64,000 nt of DNA from contig CANMVX010000001.1 of the NCBI GenBank assembly GCA_947501115.1, positions 62,001 through 126,000 of the forward strand, read 5' to 3'. Under the pieces are notes generated by a model. The model did not search any database. It was given only the letters and a program-made list of their open reading frames with translations, and was not told where the DNA came from. The DNA comes from Haliscomenobacteraceae bacterium (GTDB lineage Bacteria > Bacteroidota > Bacteroidia > Chitinophagales > Saprospiraceae). The position numbers and the translations under genes were made by a program. The number at the start of each line of letters is the position of its first letter. Within the stretch, counting starts at the first letter, position 1. Of the stretch, positions 1 to 8,953 are shown piece by piece.

Positions 1-487
1 ACCTTCTAATGTTTCTCTCTATTCTGTAATGGGTAACGTTTATGATAATTTACACCAGAAAACAACTAAAGATAATGGTGATCCTGTGGTTGCTGATGGT
101 TATTTTGCTAAGTCACTGGAGTATTTTAATAAGGCTATAGAAATGGATCCTAAAAATGTAGAGGCTCTTTACAGCATTGGTGCCCTTTACTATAATAAGG
201 CTGCATTAACTTCTCAAAAAATGAATGCGCTAAGTGAGGATTATTCTAAAGAAGGTCTTAAAAAGTTTAATGACCTTAAAGCTCAGGTTTTCAAACAGTT
301 CGATGAATCTTTACCTTACTTTCAAAGAGCTGAAGCGCTTAATCCAAATGATACTAATACATTAATCGCTTTAAAAGAAATATATGCTAAAAAGGATCAG
401 CTGGATCTAAGCAAGGAATTTAAAGCAAGATTGGAGTTAGTTCAAGGTGGTGGAAAAAATGATAAAAGTTATTTTCCTAATAACTAA
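1..487 (+). CDS. TPR-repeat protein, C-terminal part (5' end outside window)
   Basis: The reading frame is open from base 2 with no start needed, so the gene begins before the window. The ATG at 29 is therefore most likely internal. The visible part carries at least two tetratricopeptide-like helical pairs, with the usual pattern of a Y-F-x-K-A-[IL]-E-x-[DN]-P-x-[ND] turn: KAIEMDPKNVEALYSIGALY and, later, RAEALNPNDTNTLIALKEIY. TPR arrays are protein-protein interaction scaffolds. In Bacteroidota they are common in periplasmic and outer-membrane assemblies, but location cannot be judged without the N-terminus. The protein ends in a polar, glycine- and lysine-rich tail. A strong terminator follows immediately, so this is the last gene of its transcript. 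Confidence 0.85.
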   Translation, partial: PSNVSLYSVMGNVYDNLHQKTTKDNGDPVVADGYFAKSLEYFNKAIEMDPKNVEALYSIGALYYNKAALTSQKMNALSEDYSKEGLKKFNDLKAQVFKQFDESLPYFQRAEALNPNDTNTLIALKEIYAKKDQLDLSKEFKARLELVQGGGKNDKSYFPNN

Positions 488-507
488 ATAGCTCTGTATT
501 AATTTCT

Positions 508-555
508 ATTGGCCGCTTTTGCCCTTGGGTGAAAGCGGCCAATTTATTTTTTTTG
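508..555 (+). terminator. Rho-independent terminator after the TPR gene
   Basis: A perfect 12-bp inverted repeat (508-519 and 532-543, GGCCGCTTT core) with a 12-nt loop is followed by a run of T residues at 546-554. It lies 20 bases after the TPR stop codon and separates that gene from the PKD protein that starts at 619. Confidence 0.9.
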
Positions 556-582
556 ATTTTATTCCTTTTTTGCGTACATTTC
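553..582 (+). promoter_or_regulatory. Putative Bacteroidota promoter of the PKD type A gene
   Basis: TTG at 553-555, exactly 19 bases, then TACATTTC at 575-582. This matches the Bacteroidota sigma-A form TTG-N19-TAnnTTTG except for the last base. Transcription would start near 589, leaving a leader of about 30 bases before the ATG at 619. Confidence 0.5.
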
Positions 583-618
583 AGGCTTATTTAATATTCC
601 GATAGTAATCTTAATATT

Positions 619-3600
619 ATGAAATTCATTCACTTGTGTTTTTTTGGGTTAGTATATACCTGTGCTATCAATGTGTCTTTCCTTTCCGCTCAATCTACTT
701 GTGAAGTTCCCTGTTCAAGGAATGATTGTGGTGCAGTAAATTATGACGTTTCTCCTATTGATTCCCTGGTTTGTGAAGGTTCCATATTGCGATTCAAAAA
801 TAATACAGCGATTCAAACATATACTGGGCTTGTAATTCGATGGGGTGACGGTAAGCAAGACACCGTATTTCAATTAAATGATTTTTATCATAAATATGAT
901 TTGCCCGAATCATTGAAGGCTTCCTGCCAAAATGACACAATTTTAAGGTTAACAGTATGTATAACTGCATTCAAACAATGTAACGAAGGATTTACCTGCA
1001 GCCAAAAAGTTCAATCTTTTCCAATTAAAATTGCGTTAAAACCTAAAGCTGCATTTGTACCCTCTGCAACCACAGCCTGTGTAGGAGCAAGACTTAGTTT
1101 TCAAAATAAAACTTGTTTCTCAAATGCAGCTCTTTACACCTGGCGATATTCTACTTTTCGTATCACAAATATTAGAGATATTAATCTGGATTATGATTTG
1201 CCAGGGCAATATGATGTAGAACTAACTGCAAGGAATAGTTGTGGCGCTGATTCTGTAAAACAGGTCATTACCATTTTGGAAAAACCAAAGGCCGATATTA
1301 TTATTGATACCCAGCAGTTTTGTTATCCAATATCAGTGAGGTTGAAAAATAAACAAACAAACTCATCTGATGGTGTTTGGAAAATTACAGGAGATACCTC
1401 TGTTTGGGAGTCTGTACTTTCCTTTCCTTCCGGCGATTCAACATGGATAAGATTTAAACGCTTGGGTGCTATTAATATAAAACTGTTAACCTCTAATGGT
1501 TGTGGGGCCGATTCTATTTCTATGCCCTTTATTCTTAAATCAACGCCTTTTTTTAAAACTGATTCAGAGGTAAATTTATGTCAGGAGGGTTTCATTTCCC
1601 CTGAATCGTTGCTTTTTACCTATGATAAGCTAAGAATAAATTCTCTAATTTGGAAAGTTAATAATGAAAGTCCTTTTACGGCACAGGGAAGTACCTTCCA
1701 ACCTGCATTTTTTAAAAAAAATGGGACTATCGATTTACAAACCAATGGACAATGCGGTACCTTTCACCATACCATTCGAATACAAGTATTTCCAAAAGAT
1801 ACATTGAAATTATCAAAAAAAGCGGTTTCGTTTTGCTCCAATGATGCACCAGTTCAGTTAACAGCTTCTCCAGCTGGAACCTGGTCGGGTTTTGGTATTT
1901 CCTCCATGGGAAGGATAGATCCTTCTTTATTCCTAAATAAATCCAAAGGAATCGTTTATTTTGATGCTTCAAATCCTTATTGTACCCTTCGTGATTCTGT
2001 TTCTCTTACAATTACAGATCCTATGACAGTGGCTTTAGCCCCTGTTTCTCCTCTTTGTGAAAATGAAGAGTTTACGCCTATATATGCAGTAAATGGTAAT
2101 TTTACAGGGATAAAATGGATAGTTAATGGAGGCTCTGCTACAAATCTTAATGGTTTAGACCCTGGGAAAATAAGATTTTCTAATCCAGGCGTGTTTGGTA
2201 TTACCCTTCAAGCTACCAATATTTGTGGAACTGTTTTTGATACAACTACCGTCAGGGTTTTTTCTAAACCCATTATGGAATCTTTATCTGTTTCCTCTGC
2301 GTGTATAGGTGATAAAAGTGACCTTAGATTAAGTTTGTCCAATAGAGATAATGAGACATTGAAAATCTCCATTTCTTTGTCGGGTTCTCCTCTTTTTGAT
2401 ACCGTTATCACCGGAAATACGTTGATCTGGTCTTTTAGACCATTTGTCAACATTGGAAATTATCCGTTAAAAGTGGTTGTTTCAAAAGGGGCAAATTGTA
2501 CTGCTGAACTCATTTCTGAATTAAAAATTATTCAAAAACCTAGTCTTTCTCTTGCTAAGTTAAATCCATTTTGTTCTAATATTGAGTTTACGCCCTCTTT
2601 AACTACCTCAGGAACTTATGAAACCCTAAAGTGGTCCTTTCCTGGTGGTATTCCATCGTCTTTTGTCGGGTTAAATCCTGTTAAAGTCAAATATAATATT
2701 ACCGGTAAGTTTACCGTAAAGGTAGAAGGGGTAAGTTCCTGTGGTTCTTCTGCAGACTCTCTGCAGCTTGATGTTATTGAACAACCCAATATATCCAGAT
2801 TTACTGCAACGCCTGTTTGTTTGGGGAACGAATCTTCTGTGAGTATGAAATGGTCAAATCTTTCAGGTAATCCCGTAAAAGTTCAATTATTCCAATCGGG
2901 AAATATTTTGTTAGACACTACAGTGAAGGGTGACATTATTGATTACAAGTATTTTCCTCCAAAAATAAATGGTCTATACCCTTTAACTTTAGTAACTACC
3001 GCTGGAAATCAATGTAAGAGTGAATCCAGGACAGAAGTAAATGTCTATTCTTCTCCACCCGTTTCCATCCTGGATTTAAAAAGTAATTTATGTATTGCCA
3101 CAGATAAAATTGAACTAAAAGGAAATCCCACAGGAGGAAAGTTTTCTGGTTTAGGCGTTATTGATTTGTTAAATGGTAAATTTCAGTTACCCATAGGTAC
3201 TGGTATTGCGGATCGTTGGATTTATTATGATTATACCGATAGTGGGGGATGTAAAGGCAGAGACTCTCTCTTTTTGAAAGAAATAAAGCAATCGCCCACA
3301 CTCCAATTTGAAAACCTTATTACTTCTTATTGTAAAAGTGATAAATGGATAGAATTTAAAGTAAAACCGACGGGTGGTTTATTTAAAATTGGAAGTGGGC
3401 CTTTAGTGGAATCAGTGAATAAGGATGTAGGGCTATATCGTTTTAAACCATTAACGTCAGGAGAATTTGCTATTTCTTACCGTTATAGTGATAATTCTGG
3501 TTGCCTGGATTCGCTGGATTGGAAATTTTCCGTTGCTGATAAATTTCCTTTTGACCCTGCGGTGGATACTTTTATTTTGTCCGGCCAGAAATTAACCATT

Positions 3601-4029
3601 GGTAAACCTGCTATAGCCGGATATTCATATCGTTGGTTTGATGGTTCAACACAATCGACTTATACGGTGGAAGATCCAGGTATTTATACCCTGGAGGTAT
3701 TTAATGTAGCTTCAGGGTGTTCTGTGGTGGACACCATTAAAGTATCTTTTGGTGGGGTGAATAGCATTAAGGAATCTTTACAAAGTATAAGTTTATTAGA
3801 TGTTTATCCTAATCCATGTAATGAATATCTATTTTTAAAAAATAAAAATAGGGATAATCAAAAAGCTAAATTATATCCGATTCGTGTGCTGGATGTTTAT
3901 GGAAAAGTACTGAAGACTGTTGAAATTTCCTCTTTTGAGGAAGAAATTATGATTGATGTTAGTTTTCTCCCAAGTGGTATGTATTTTATTGAAGGCTACG
4001 GGAAAACACAACGGGTAATAAAGATATAA
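619..4029 (+). CDS. Giant secreted PKD-like repeat protein with T9SS type A sorting domain
   Basis: An 1136-residue exported protein. A signal peptide covers about residues 1-25, ending near SAQS. A cysteine-rich N-terminal segment (NDCGAVNYDVSP) precedes a PKD-like module with the RWGDGKQDT turn, and many immunoglobulin-like repeats follow, each with a single Cys in a C-x-[GND]-x-x-F/S type motif. The last 75 or so residues (YPNPCNEY, then VLDVYGKVLK and FLPSGMYFIEG) are a classic T9SS type A C-terminal sorting domain, so the protein should cross the outer membrane and be anchored or released. PKD repeats usually serve adhesion or act as stalks; no catalytic domain is visible. Its N-terminus is clearly related to that of the 1624-residue protein at 9908-14782. 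It is convergent with the ankyrin gene, with 7 bases between stops. Confidence 0.85.
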   Translation: MKFIHLCFFGLVYTCAINVSFLSAQSTCEVPCSRNDCGAVNYDVSPIDSLVCEGSILRFKNNTAIQTYTGLVIRWGDGKQDTVFQLNDFYHKYDLPESLKASCQNDTILRLTVCITAFKQCNEGFTCSQKVQSFPIKIALKPKAAFVPSATTACVGARLSFQNKTCFSNAALYTWRYSTFRITNIRDINLDYDLPGQYDVELTARNSCGADSVKQVITILEKPKADIIIDTQQFCYPISVRLKNKQTNSSDGVWKITGDTSVWESVLSFPSGDSTWIRFKRLGAINIKLLTSNGCGADSISMPFILKSTPFFKTDSEVNLCQEGFISPESLLFTYDKLRINSLIWKVNNESPFTAQGSTFQPAFFKKNGTIDLQTNGQCGTFHHTIRIQVFPKDTLKLSKKAVSFCSNDAPVQLTASPAGTWSGFGISSMGRIDPSLFLNKSKGIVYFDASNPYCTLRDSVSLTITDPMTVALAPVSPLCENEEFTPIYAVNGNFTGIKWIVNGGSATNLNGLDPGKIRFSNPGVFGITLQATNICGTVFDTTTVRVFSKPIMESLSVSSACIGDKSDLRLSLSNRDNETLKISISLSGSPLFDTVITGNTLIWSFRPFVNIGNYPLKVVVSKGANCTAELISELKIIQKPSLSLAKLNPFCSNIEFTPSLTTSGTYETLKWSFPGGIPSSFVGLNPVKVKYNITGKFTVKVEGVSSCGSSADSLQLDVIEQPNISRFTATPVCLGNESSVSMKWSNLSGNPVKVQLFQSGNILLDTTVKGDIIDYKYFPPKINGLYPLTLVTTAGNQCKSESRTEVNVYSSPPVSILDLKSNLCIATDKIELKGNPTGGKFSGLGVIDLLNGKFQLPIGTGIADRWIYYDYTDSGGCKGRDSLFLKEIKQSPTLQFENLITSYCKSDKWIEFKVKPTGGLFKIGSGPLVESVNKDVGLYRFKPLTSGEFAISYRYSDNSGCLDSLDWKFSVADKFPFDPAVDTFILSGQKLTIGKPAIAGYSYRWFDGSTQSTYTVEDPGIYTLEVFNVASGCSVVDTIKVSFGGVNSIKESLQSISLLDVYPNPCNEYLFLKNKNRDNQKAKLYPIRVLDVYGKVLKTVEISSFEEEIMIDVSFLPSGMYFIEGYGKTQRVIKI

Positions 4030-4036
4030 TGGAGAT

Positions 4037-6340
4037 CTAGAATTCTTTCAATTTGTATTTTTCAATAATCCATTGGCTTCCCTGGAAGTTGTTTTCTACC
4101 TGAAACCCAAAATAATTTCCTATTGATTTTGGCAGTGTGGTTGTTAACAGGGTACTATCATTTAACCTAAACTCAAACTGGCTTTCATCTTTTTTTATTC
4201 TTAATCTTACTTCCTTAGTATTTCTTTTTAATTCAATGGAGCCTGATTTAATGATTTCCTTATTGTTTTTGAGTTGCCATCTACCTGATGAGTTTATTGT
4301 TATTGACCATTTATTATTTTTTGAAGATGAAAAAATAACACCGAAGTCTCCACTTTCTTCCGTTATTGGTATAGACAAAAAGCAAGAAAATTGATAGTTT
4401 GCTTGGAGTGATAAATCAAAAGGGTACATTCTGAATAGAGAATTATTGAAAACCAGGTGTTCATTTTCATTTATAAACGAACCATTTATATTTCTATTAA
4501 ACGGACTATTAGCTTGAAATGCATCAAGGAAGGAAAAAAGATGGGTACTATAATCATTTACTACCTTTCTCATTTCCTCTGATTCAATGCGGGCATTGAA
4601 TTCATTTTTTGTTAAAAAGGGTGGAATAGTAGCACCATTAGAAAGAAGTATTTTGGCCAAATCTGGTAAATCTAAGGCAAGGGTGTAAAGTAAAGGAGTA
4701 ATTCCTTTTGAGTCTGAAAAATCAGGATCTGCGCCTGCACCAAGAAGTTTATTTACCAGGTATTTGTTGTTCAGGGTGATAGCATGAATAAGAGGTGTTT
4801 CGCCATTTTTCTCCTGACGGGTATCCATGTTTACGCGCTGTTCAATCAAATAGTCCAGCACTTTTGGTTGATTAAAAGCGACGGCGGTCCATGGAGCAGA
4901 CCAACCTTTTAGCGCTGGATTTGATGTATTTTTTTCCTGAACATCTAAAGGGATTTCACCCTTTTCGTTTAAAAATTCAAGTAAATCTACATCGCCATTT
5001 ACTATGGCAAGAACAATTGGGCTAGTATAATCATGTTGGTTAACGGTAATCACTTGTTGTTCAGGGTTGCGATAATCAGCACAGGCCATTACCATTTTTT
5101 TTACTTGTTGGGTGTTTCCTTTAACTATTTCCAACAAAAGGGGATTTCCATTGCATTGAACGGGTGGCGAAACAATAGCAGGAATGGCAAAAACTACGGT
5201 TAAAACAAGTATAAAAAGAGCTGCAAACAACACCCATTTTCTTTTGGGTTTTTCTTTTAGAGTAACTGATTCAGTTTTGGGTTTTCCTGTGATTAATTTA
5301 TCTACAATGGTAATTTCATCCTCTCCTATCTCTAAAAAATCATCAATGATTAATTCTTTATGAGATGATATTTTACTATTTTTCGCCGGTACTGTTTCTT
5401 TGGGACTTATTTTTTCGCCCAAGTTTAAAAAAAACAGAAGGGCTTCAGATGAGTCTTTTCCAAAACTTTCATCTAAGGCTTCCTTAAAAAGGGCTACGCT
5501 TAACTTTCTGTTATTCAATAAGGAAAATAAATGATTAATATCATTATAAGGAATGACTAATTGTAATTGAGCTTTATTTTCTCTTATAGTTTTTTCCTTT
5601 TCTGCAATAGTTAATGCTAATTTTTGAGAGGTTAATTGAAAGGCAATGGGTTTATTGGCCACGCTTAATTCACCATTCCATATTTTTTCTTTAGAAGTAA
5701 TGAAGTTTTCAGCTATTTTAAAAGCTTCTTTCAGCACATTTTCTTTAGTAACTTTGGTAACTGTTCCGGACTTTTGAAGGACTTCGTTCAAAACTAATTG
5801 GGAAAAGACTAATTTTTTGAAATCAATTTCTCCTGATTTGGTCATTTGGTCTGTTTTGAATGACGAAGGATCATGAGCGTCTAACAAACTAACAGATAAA
5901 TGATAATCAGCAAAAAGGGTGTCCATTACCTTTTCAAATTTATTGGTATCATGGTTCTTAAAGGATTTTTCAACGAAAATTTTGTGAAATTCATTATCCT
6001 TTAGAGATGCTAACATCCATAGATAAAAATCTTCTATTTCTGTTTTAAATGATGGGGTAATGTTTGAATCTACAATTAAAAGAATATTGCTTAATAATTT
6101 TTCCGAATTAAAAAGAGCGTCGGATTGTTCAAAGGCTATTTCTATCCTTGATCTTAAAAAATCTTCAATAAATTGAAAAATAATAGGTTGTAATTGAGCT
6201 ATATTTTTTACAATGGGAAGATTCTTTACTTCTTTGAATTCAATTTCATGATGATAATAGTACAGCTTTATTCTTTTAGTATGATTACTAAAGGTTATAA
6301 TTAATACATCGCCATTTAACAAAGAATTCCCGTCAGCCAT
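4037..6340 (-). CDS. Membrane-anchored ankyrin-repeat protein with LamG-like C-terminus
   Basis: A 767-residue protein that I do not recognise as a named family. Residues 1-365 have no signal peptide and match no domain I can name. A basic stretch (KPKRK, 364-368) precedes a single transmembrane helix at about 369-391. About 396-575 form ankyrin repeats (NGETPLIHAITLNN, SKGITPLLYTLAL). About 600-767 is a beta-rich segment of concanavalin/LamG or DUF1080-like character. By the positive-inside rule the N-terminal part is cytoplasmic and the ankyrin and LamG-like parts are periplasmic. It is the last gene of the minus-strand cluster 4037-9797, separated from the preceding gene by 93 bases that hold a promoter-like -7 box. 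Topology and domain naming are inference from sequence pattern. Confidence 0.7.
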   Translation of the reverse strand: MADGNSLLNGDVLIITFSNHTKRIKLYYYHHEIEFKEVKNLPIVKNIAQLQPIIFQFIEDFLRSRIEIAFEQSDALFNSEKLLSNILLIVDSNITPSFKTEIEDFYLWMLASLKDNEFHKIFVEKSFKNHDTNKFEKVMDTLFADYHLSVSLLDAHDPSSFKTDQMTKSGEIDFKKLVFSQLVLNEVLQKSGTVTKVTKENVLKEAFKIAENFITSKEKIWNGELSVANKPIAFQLTSQKLALTIAEKEKTIRENKAQLQLVIPYNDINHLFSLLNNRKLSVALFKEALDESFGKDSSEALLFFLNLGEKISPKETVPAKNSKISSHKELIIDDFLEIGEDEITIVDKLITGKPKTESVTLKEKPKRKWVLFAALFILVLTVVFAIPAIVSPPVQCNGNPLLLEIVKGNTQQVKKMVMACADYRNPEQQVITVNQHDYTSPIVLAIVNGDVDLLEFLNEKGEIPLDVQEKNTSNPALKGWSAPWTAVAFNQPKVLDYLIEQRVNMDTRQEKNGETPLIHAITLNNKYLVNKLLGAGADPDFSDSKGITPLLYTLALDLPDLAKILLSNGATIPPFLTKNEFNARIESEEMRKVVNDYSTHLFSFLDAFQANSPFNRNINGSFINENEHLVFNNSLFRMYPFDLSLQANYQFSCFLSIPITEESGDFGVIFSSSKNNKWSITINSSGRWQLKNNKEIIKSGSIELKRNTKEVRLRIKKDESQFEFRLNDSTLLTTTLPKSIGNYFGFQVENNFQGSQWIIEKYKLKEF

Positions 6341-6398
6341 ACAAAAGAATGAGCTACATTAATTAAATTGACTGGGAGTAAATTAGGAAAATTAAACA

Positions 6399-6406
6399 CA
6401 AATATA
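6399..6406 (-). promoter_or_regulatory. Putative -7 box for the ankyrin gene
   Basis: On the minus strand this reads TATATTTG, a full match to TAnnTTTG. No TTG is found at the 19-base spacing. Transcription would start near 6392, giving a leader of about 50 bases. It suggests the ankyrin gene can be expressed separately from the three genes upstream. Confidence 0.35.
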
Positions 6407-6433
6407 GTTTAAATTAATCTTTCACACTATTAA

Positions 6434-7576
6434 TCAGGGTTTTATTTTGCCAAATATATCCGTTTTAACAATTTTATATCCTGTTGGATCTATTCCCAAC
6501 ATGGCGTATCCAAAATCATTTGAAATAATCAGATCTACTATTTTTTCGTTTGGTTTTTCAGGAGGAAATACACTTTCCCAAAGTAGCTCTCCAGCAGCGT
6601 TCAATCGAATTAATCTATGATTATAATTTCGATTGATTGAAACATTTCCTTCTCTTTCTAATAAAATAATTTGACCTTCTTTCTCGCAAATAATTTTTAT
6701 GCCTTTGCTTATTCCTAAATTAGATTCTTTTGTATATTCCCATTCTCTGTCACCATTTAGGGAATAAGAAGTTACAGAGGTTTTATATCCTTTTAAGGTT
6801 TTTTGTGCAGCGGTTATAAAAATAGATTTTCCGTTTCCTGAAATACCTCCTTCTTGGGTAAGATAAATATTTTGTAAAGGTTTTGATAAGGTTAGTATTC
6901 CCTTGTTTGTGAACCTTAGTAAAAGAGCATTACCATTGGGTCTGGCTGTCAATAAATAATAAGTACCGTTATCTAATAAATACCCACCAATAGGTTGAAT
7001 ATTTGTTTCGTAGGTATGTATCCATTCTGATCCACCTCCTGCTTTTAAAGAACTCATGAATAAACGACTATCTTGTGTTGATTGCTTCATGGTTCCGGCT
7101 ATAATCCAGTTTCCTTCTTTTGTTGTTGAACAATGAAAGCCTTCAGAACTTTCAATAAGTGGAAATTTTTTTGATAAATCACCACTAACCACTGATTGCA
7201 ACGTAGGAGATACACCATTAGAATACTGAAGAAAGGTAATTCCTTCTTTACGTTGTACTAAGGTGCCGAAGGCATTTTGTCCTATTCCATTTTGAATATC
7301 TGAGGCTATTCCTGTACCTGGAGAAATTTCAAGATTGGCAGATTTACCATCGGCACTTATTTGGAGGAGATTAATTTCCTTTTTGCTATTCGTACCTATA
7401 ATTCTAAAGGTTCCGTCTGTAATTTGAATGAACTGATGCGCATATTGGGTGTCAATGGAGGGAGAAATAGGGTAATCTTGAGAAAATGTATTCAATGGAA
7501 ATTTTTCTAAATCCCACTTAACACAAGATGGTATCCATATTCCAATCATCAGTATTCCTACAAGTACTTTTTTCAT
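6434..7576 (-). CDS. Lipoprotein, beta-propeller-like, unknown function
   Basis: A 380-residue protein with a lipoprotein signal (WIPSC, Cys18), so it should be lipid-anchored in the periplasm or on the outer membrane. After the signal it consists of repeated beta-strand units of about 45 residues with G-rich turns and recurring patterns such as WIIAGTMK, YYLLTARPNG, SIFITAAQKT, GEL-L-W-E and FGYAMLGI. This resembles the WD40/PQQ-type propeller-like proteins of Bacteroidota that report 'element and value' repeats. No enzyme motif is seen. It starts 3 bases after the stop of the 457-residue gene, so the two are cotranscribed. The propeller assignment is inference from repeat spacing. Confidence 0.65.
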   Translation of the reverse strand: MKKVLVGILMIGIWIPSCVKWDLEKFPLNTFSQDYPISPSIDTQYAHQFIQITDGTFRIIGTNSKKEINLLQISADGKSANLEISPGTGIASDIQNGIGQNAFGTLVQRKEGITFLQYSNGVSPTLQSVVSGDLSKKFPLIESSEGFHCSTTKEGNWIIAGTMKQSTQDSRLFMSSLKAGGGSEWIHTYETNIQPIGGYLLDNGTYYLLTARPNGNALLLRFTNKGILTLSKPLQNIYLTQEGGISGNGKSIFITAAQKTLKGYKTSVTSYSLNGDREWEYTKESNLGISKGIKIICEKEGQIILLEREGNVSINRNYNHRLIRLNAAGELLWESVFPPEKPNEKIVDLIISNDFGYAMLGIDPTGYKIVKTDIFGKIKP

Positions 7577-7579
7577 CGA

Positions 7580-8953
7580 TTAGAATTTTATTCTGTAACC
7601 TGCTACGGGTTGATTTACAAATGGGTTCGGGCCATTTTTTTGGTATCCAATAGTTGGTGATGGCACGGTATTCATAAATAATTCTCGGCTGGTTCGTTGT
7701 GCTTTTTTATCTTTCACAAAAATATGAGCATCATTTAGTATCCAAATACCTAAACTTACAGCAGCACTTATCAAACTTCGATGATGCCATTTGTTTGCAT
7801 TAAGATACGCAGTTTCATTTTCAGTAACTGAAAATGTTTTTTTATGAATGGCGTGATCAATATCAGATTGCCTTTTACTTACTGCTGCGAAAAAACTGCT
7901 TCCCAACCATACGCCTGTTACGATGGGCCAAATGGGAATGTTAGGTTTATTCTCTTTCATAGCCTGAAAATGTCTGATTCCAAATCCAGGCACTAAATAG
8001 GTAAATGGTGATACAGGTTTATAGTCTTTGGGTGGTGTGGCCGATTTTAGTGTTAAATCATTCTTTGTAGTATCAAGTAGGGCGATTTCAGAGGTTAAAA
8101 TACTTACATCGGGTAAGGTACAAGCCACTTCGGGTAGATTTTCACACAACTTTTCGTCTGTGACCTTGCTTATTCTTATAAACGATACTTGCCAATAGAA
8201 TTTATCTGGCGCACTTTGACTTAATTTTGTTTCAGGATCTAAAAAACAGCGTAGCTCAAAAAACATTTCCTTGCATATCGTCTTTTCGACAGGTAATCCG
8301 TTTTGTAAAAAGCCAATTCGTTCCCGAACAGGAAGAGATCCCCGATATACTTCGTACAGCAAGTTATCTGGATGTTTTTGCCCATTTGGAAGGTAAATAG
8401 GACTTGAAAAACCGGCAGATTTAAAAACAACGGTTTTACCAGATTCCTCACTGGGTAATGCCCAACAAATATTAATTCCAGTTTGCTCCTTAGGTTTCTC
8501 AATTAACAAATCCATATAAGTATCTAAATTCAGATAACTTTCATTTATCTGTCCACTCTCTCCTAAAGTCATACCGTAATATGGCGTACTTCCTGATATT
8601 TCTCCACGTGCATCTTTAAAAAGAGTTAAAGCGTGTCTTTTAGCTGCTTCTTTTAGGCGTAAAATTTTTTCATCATCACTAATTATTCTAAAACATTGAT
8701 GTAACTCCTGAGCCATTCCGTAGGCTAAGTTTCCGAAACTCAGTTTCTTTTCATTTAAAGATTCTTCTATTTCCTGCCTTTTTATACTCCATGATTCTGC
8801 TGTATGCCCAACAGGAATATTATTAAGTTTAGGTGCTTCAAACGTGAATTTATTCCCATTTTTATAAATGCCGTCTTGGGCAATTAATGGGATGGAACTT
8901 ACATGGACTATCGAAATCCATACCAGGAATAGTCTTATTGAGGGGCTATTCAT
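7580..8953 (-). CDS. Exported protein with C-terminal DUF5683-like hydrophobic region
   Basis: A 457-residue protein with an N-terminal signal peptide (about residues 1-25, ending LIAQ). The central part, about 30-300, is soluble with several cysteines and matches no family I know. The C-terminal third begins with a YLVPGFGIRHFQ segment, followed by two hydrophobic stretches near 340-358 and 392-410. This is reminiscent of DUF5683-type Bacteroidota membrane proteins, which begin with a PG-x-G-Q segment. Its start overlaps the 3' end of the upstream PKD lipoprotein gene by 8 bases, and the next gene starts 3 bases after its stop, so translation is probably coupled across three genes. The DUF5683 comparison is tentative. 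Confidence 0.6.
   Translation of the reverse strand: MNSPSIRLFLVWISIVHVSSIPLIAQDGIYKNGNKFTFEAPKLNNIPVGHTAESWSIKRQEIEESLNEKKLSFGNLAYGMAQELHQCFRIISDDEKILRLKEAAKRHALTLFKDARGEISGSTPYYGMTLGESGQINESYLNLDTYMDLLIEKPKEQTGINICWALPSEESGKTVVFKSAGFSSPIYLPNGQKHPDNLLYEVYRGSLPVRERIGFLQNGLPVEKTICKEMFFELRCFLDPETKLSQSAPDKFYWQVSFIRISKVTDEKLCENLPEVACTLPDVSILTSEIALLDTTKNDLTLKSATPPKDYKPVSPFTYLVPGFGIRHFQAMKENKPNIPIWPIVTGVWLGSSFFAAVSKRQSDIDHAIHKKTFSVTENETAYLNANKWHHRSLISAAVSLGIWILNDAHIFVKDKKAQRTSRELFMNTVPSPTIGYQKNGPNPFVNQPVAGYRIKF

Noticed and set aside
4137-4394. 85-residue plus-strand frame opposite the ankyrin gene
   Set aside because: It is a shadow of the ankyrin coding sequence, with no signal, family match or start context.
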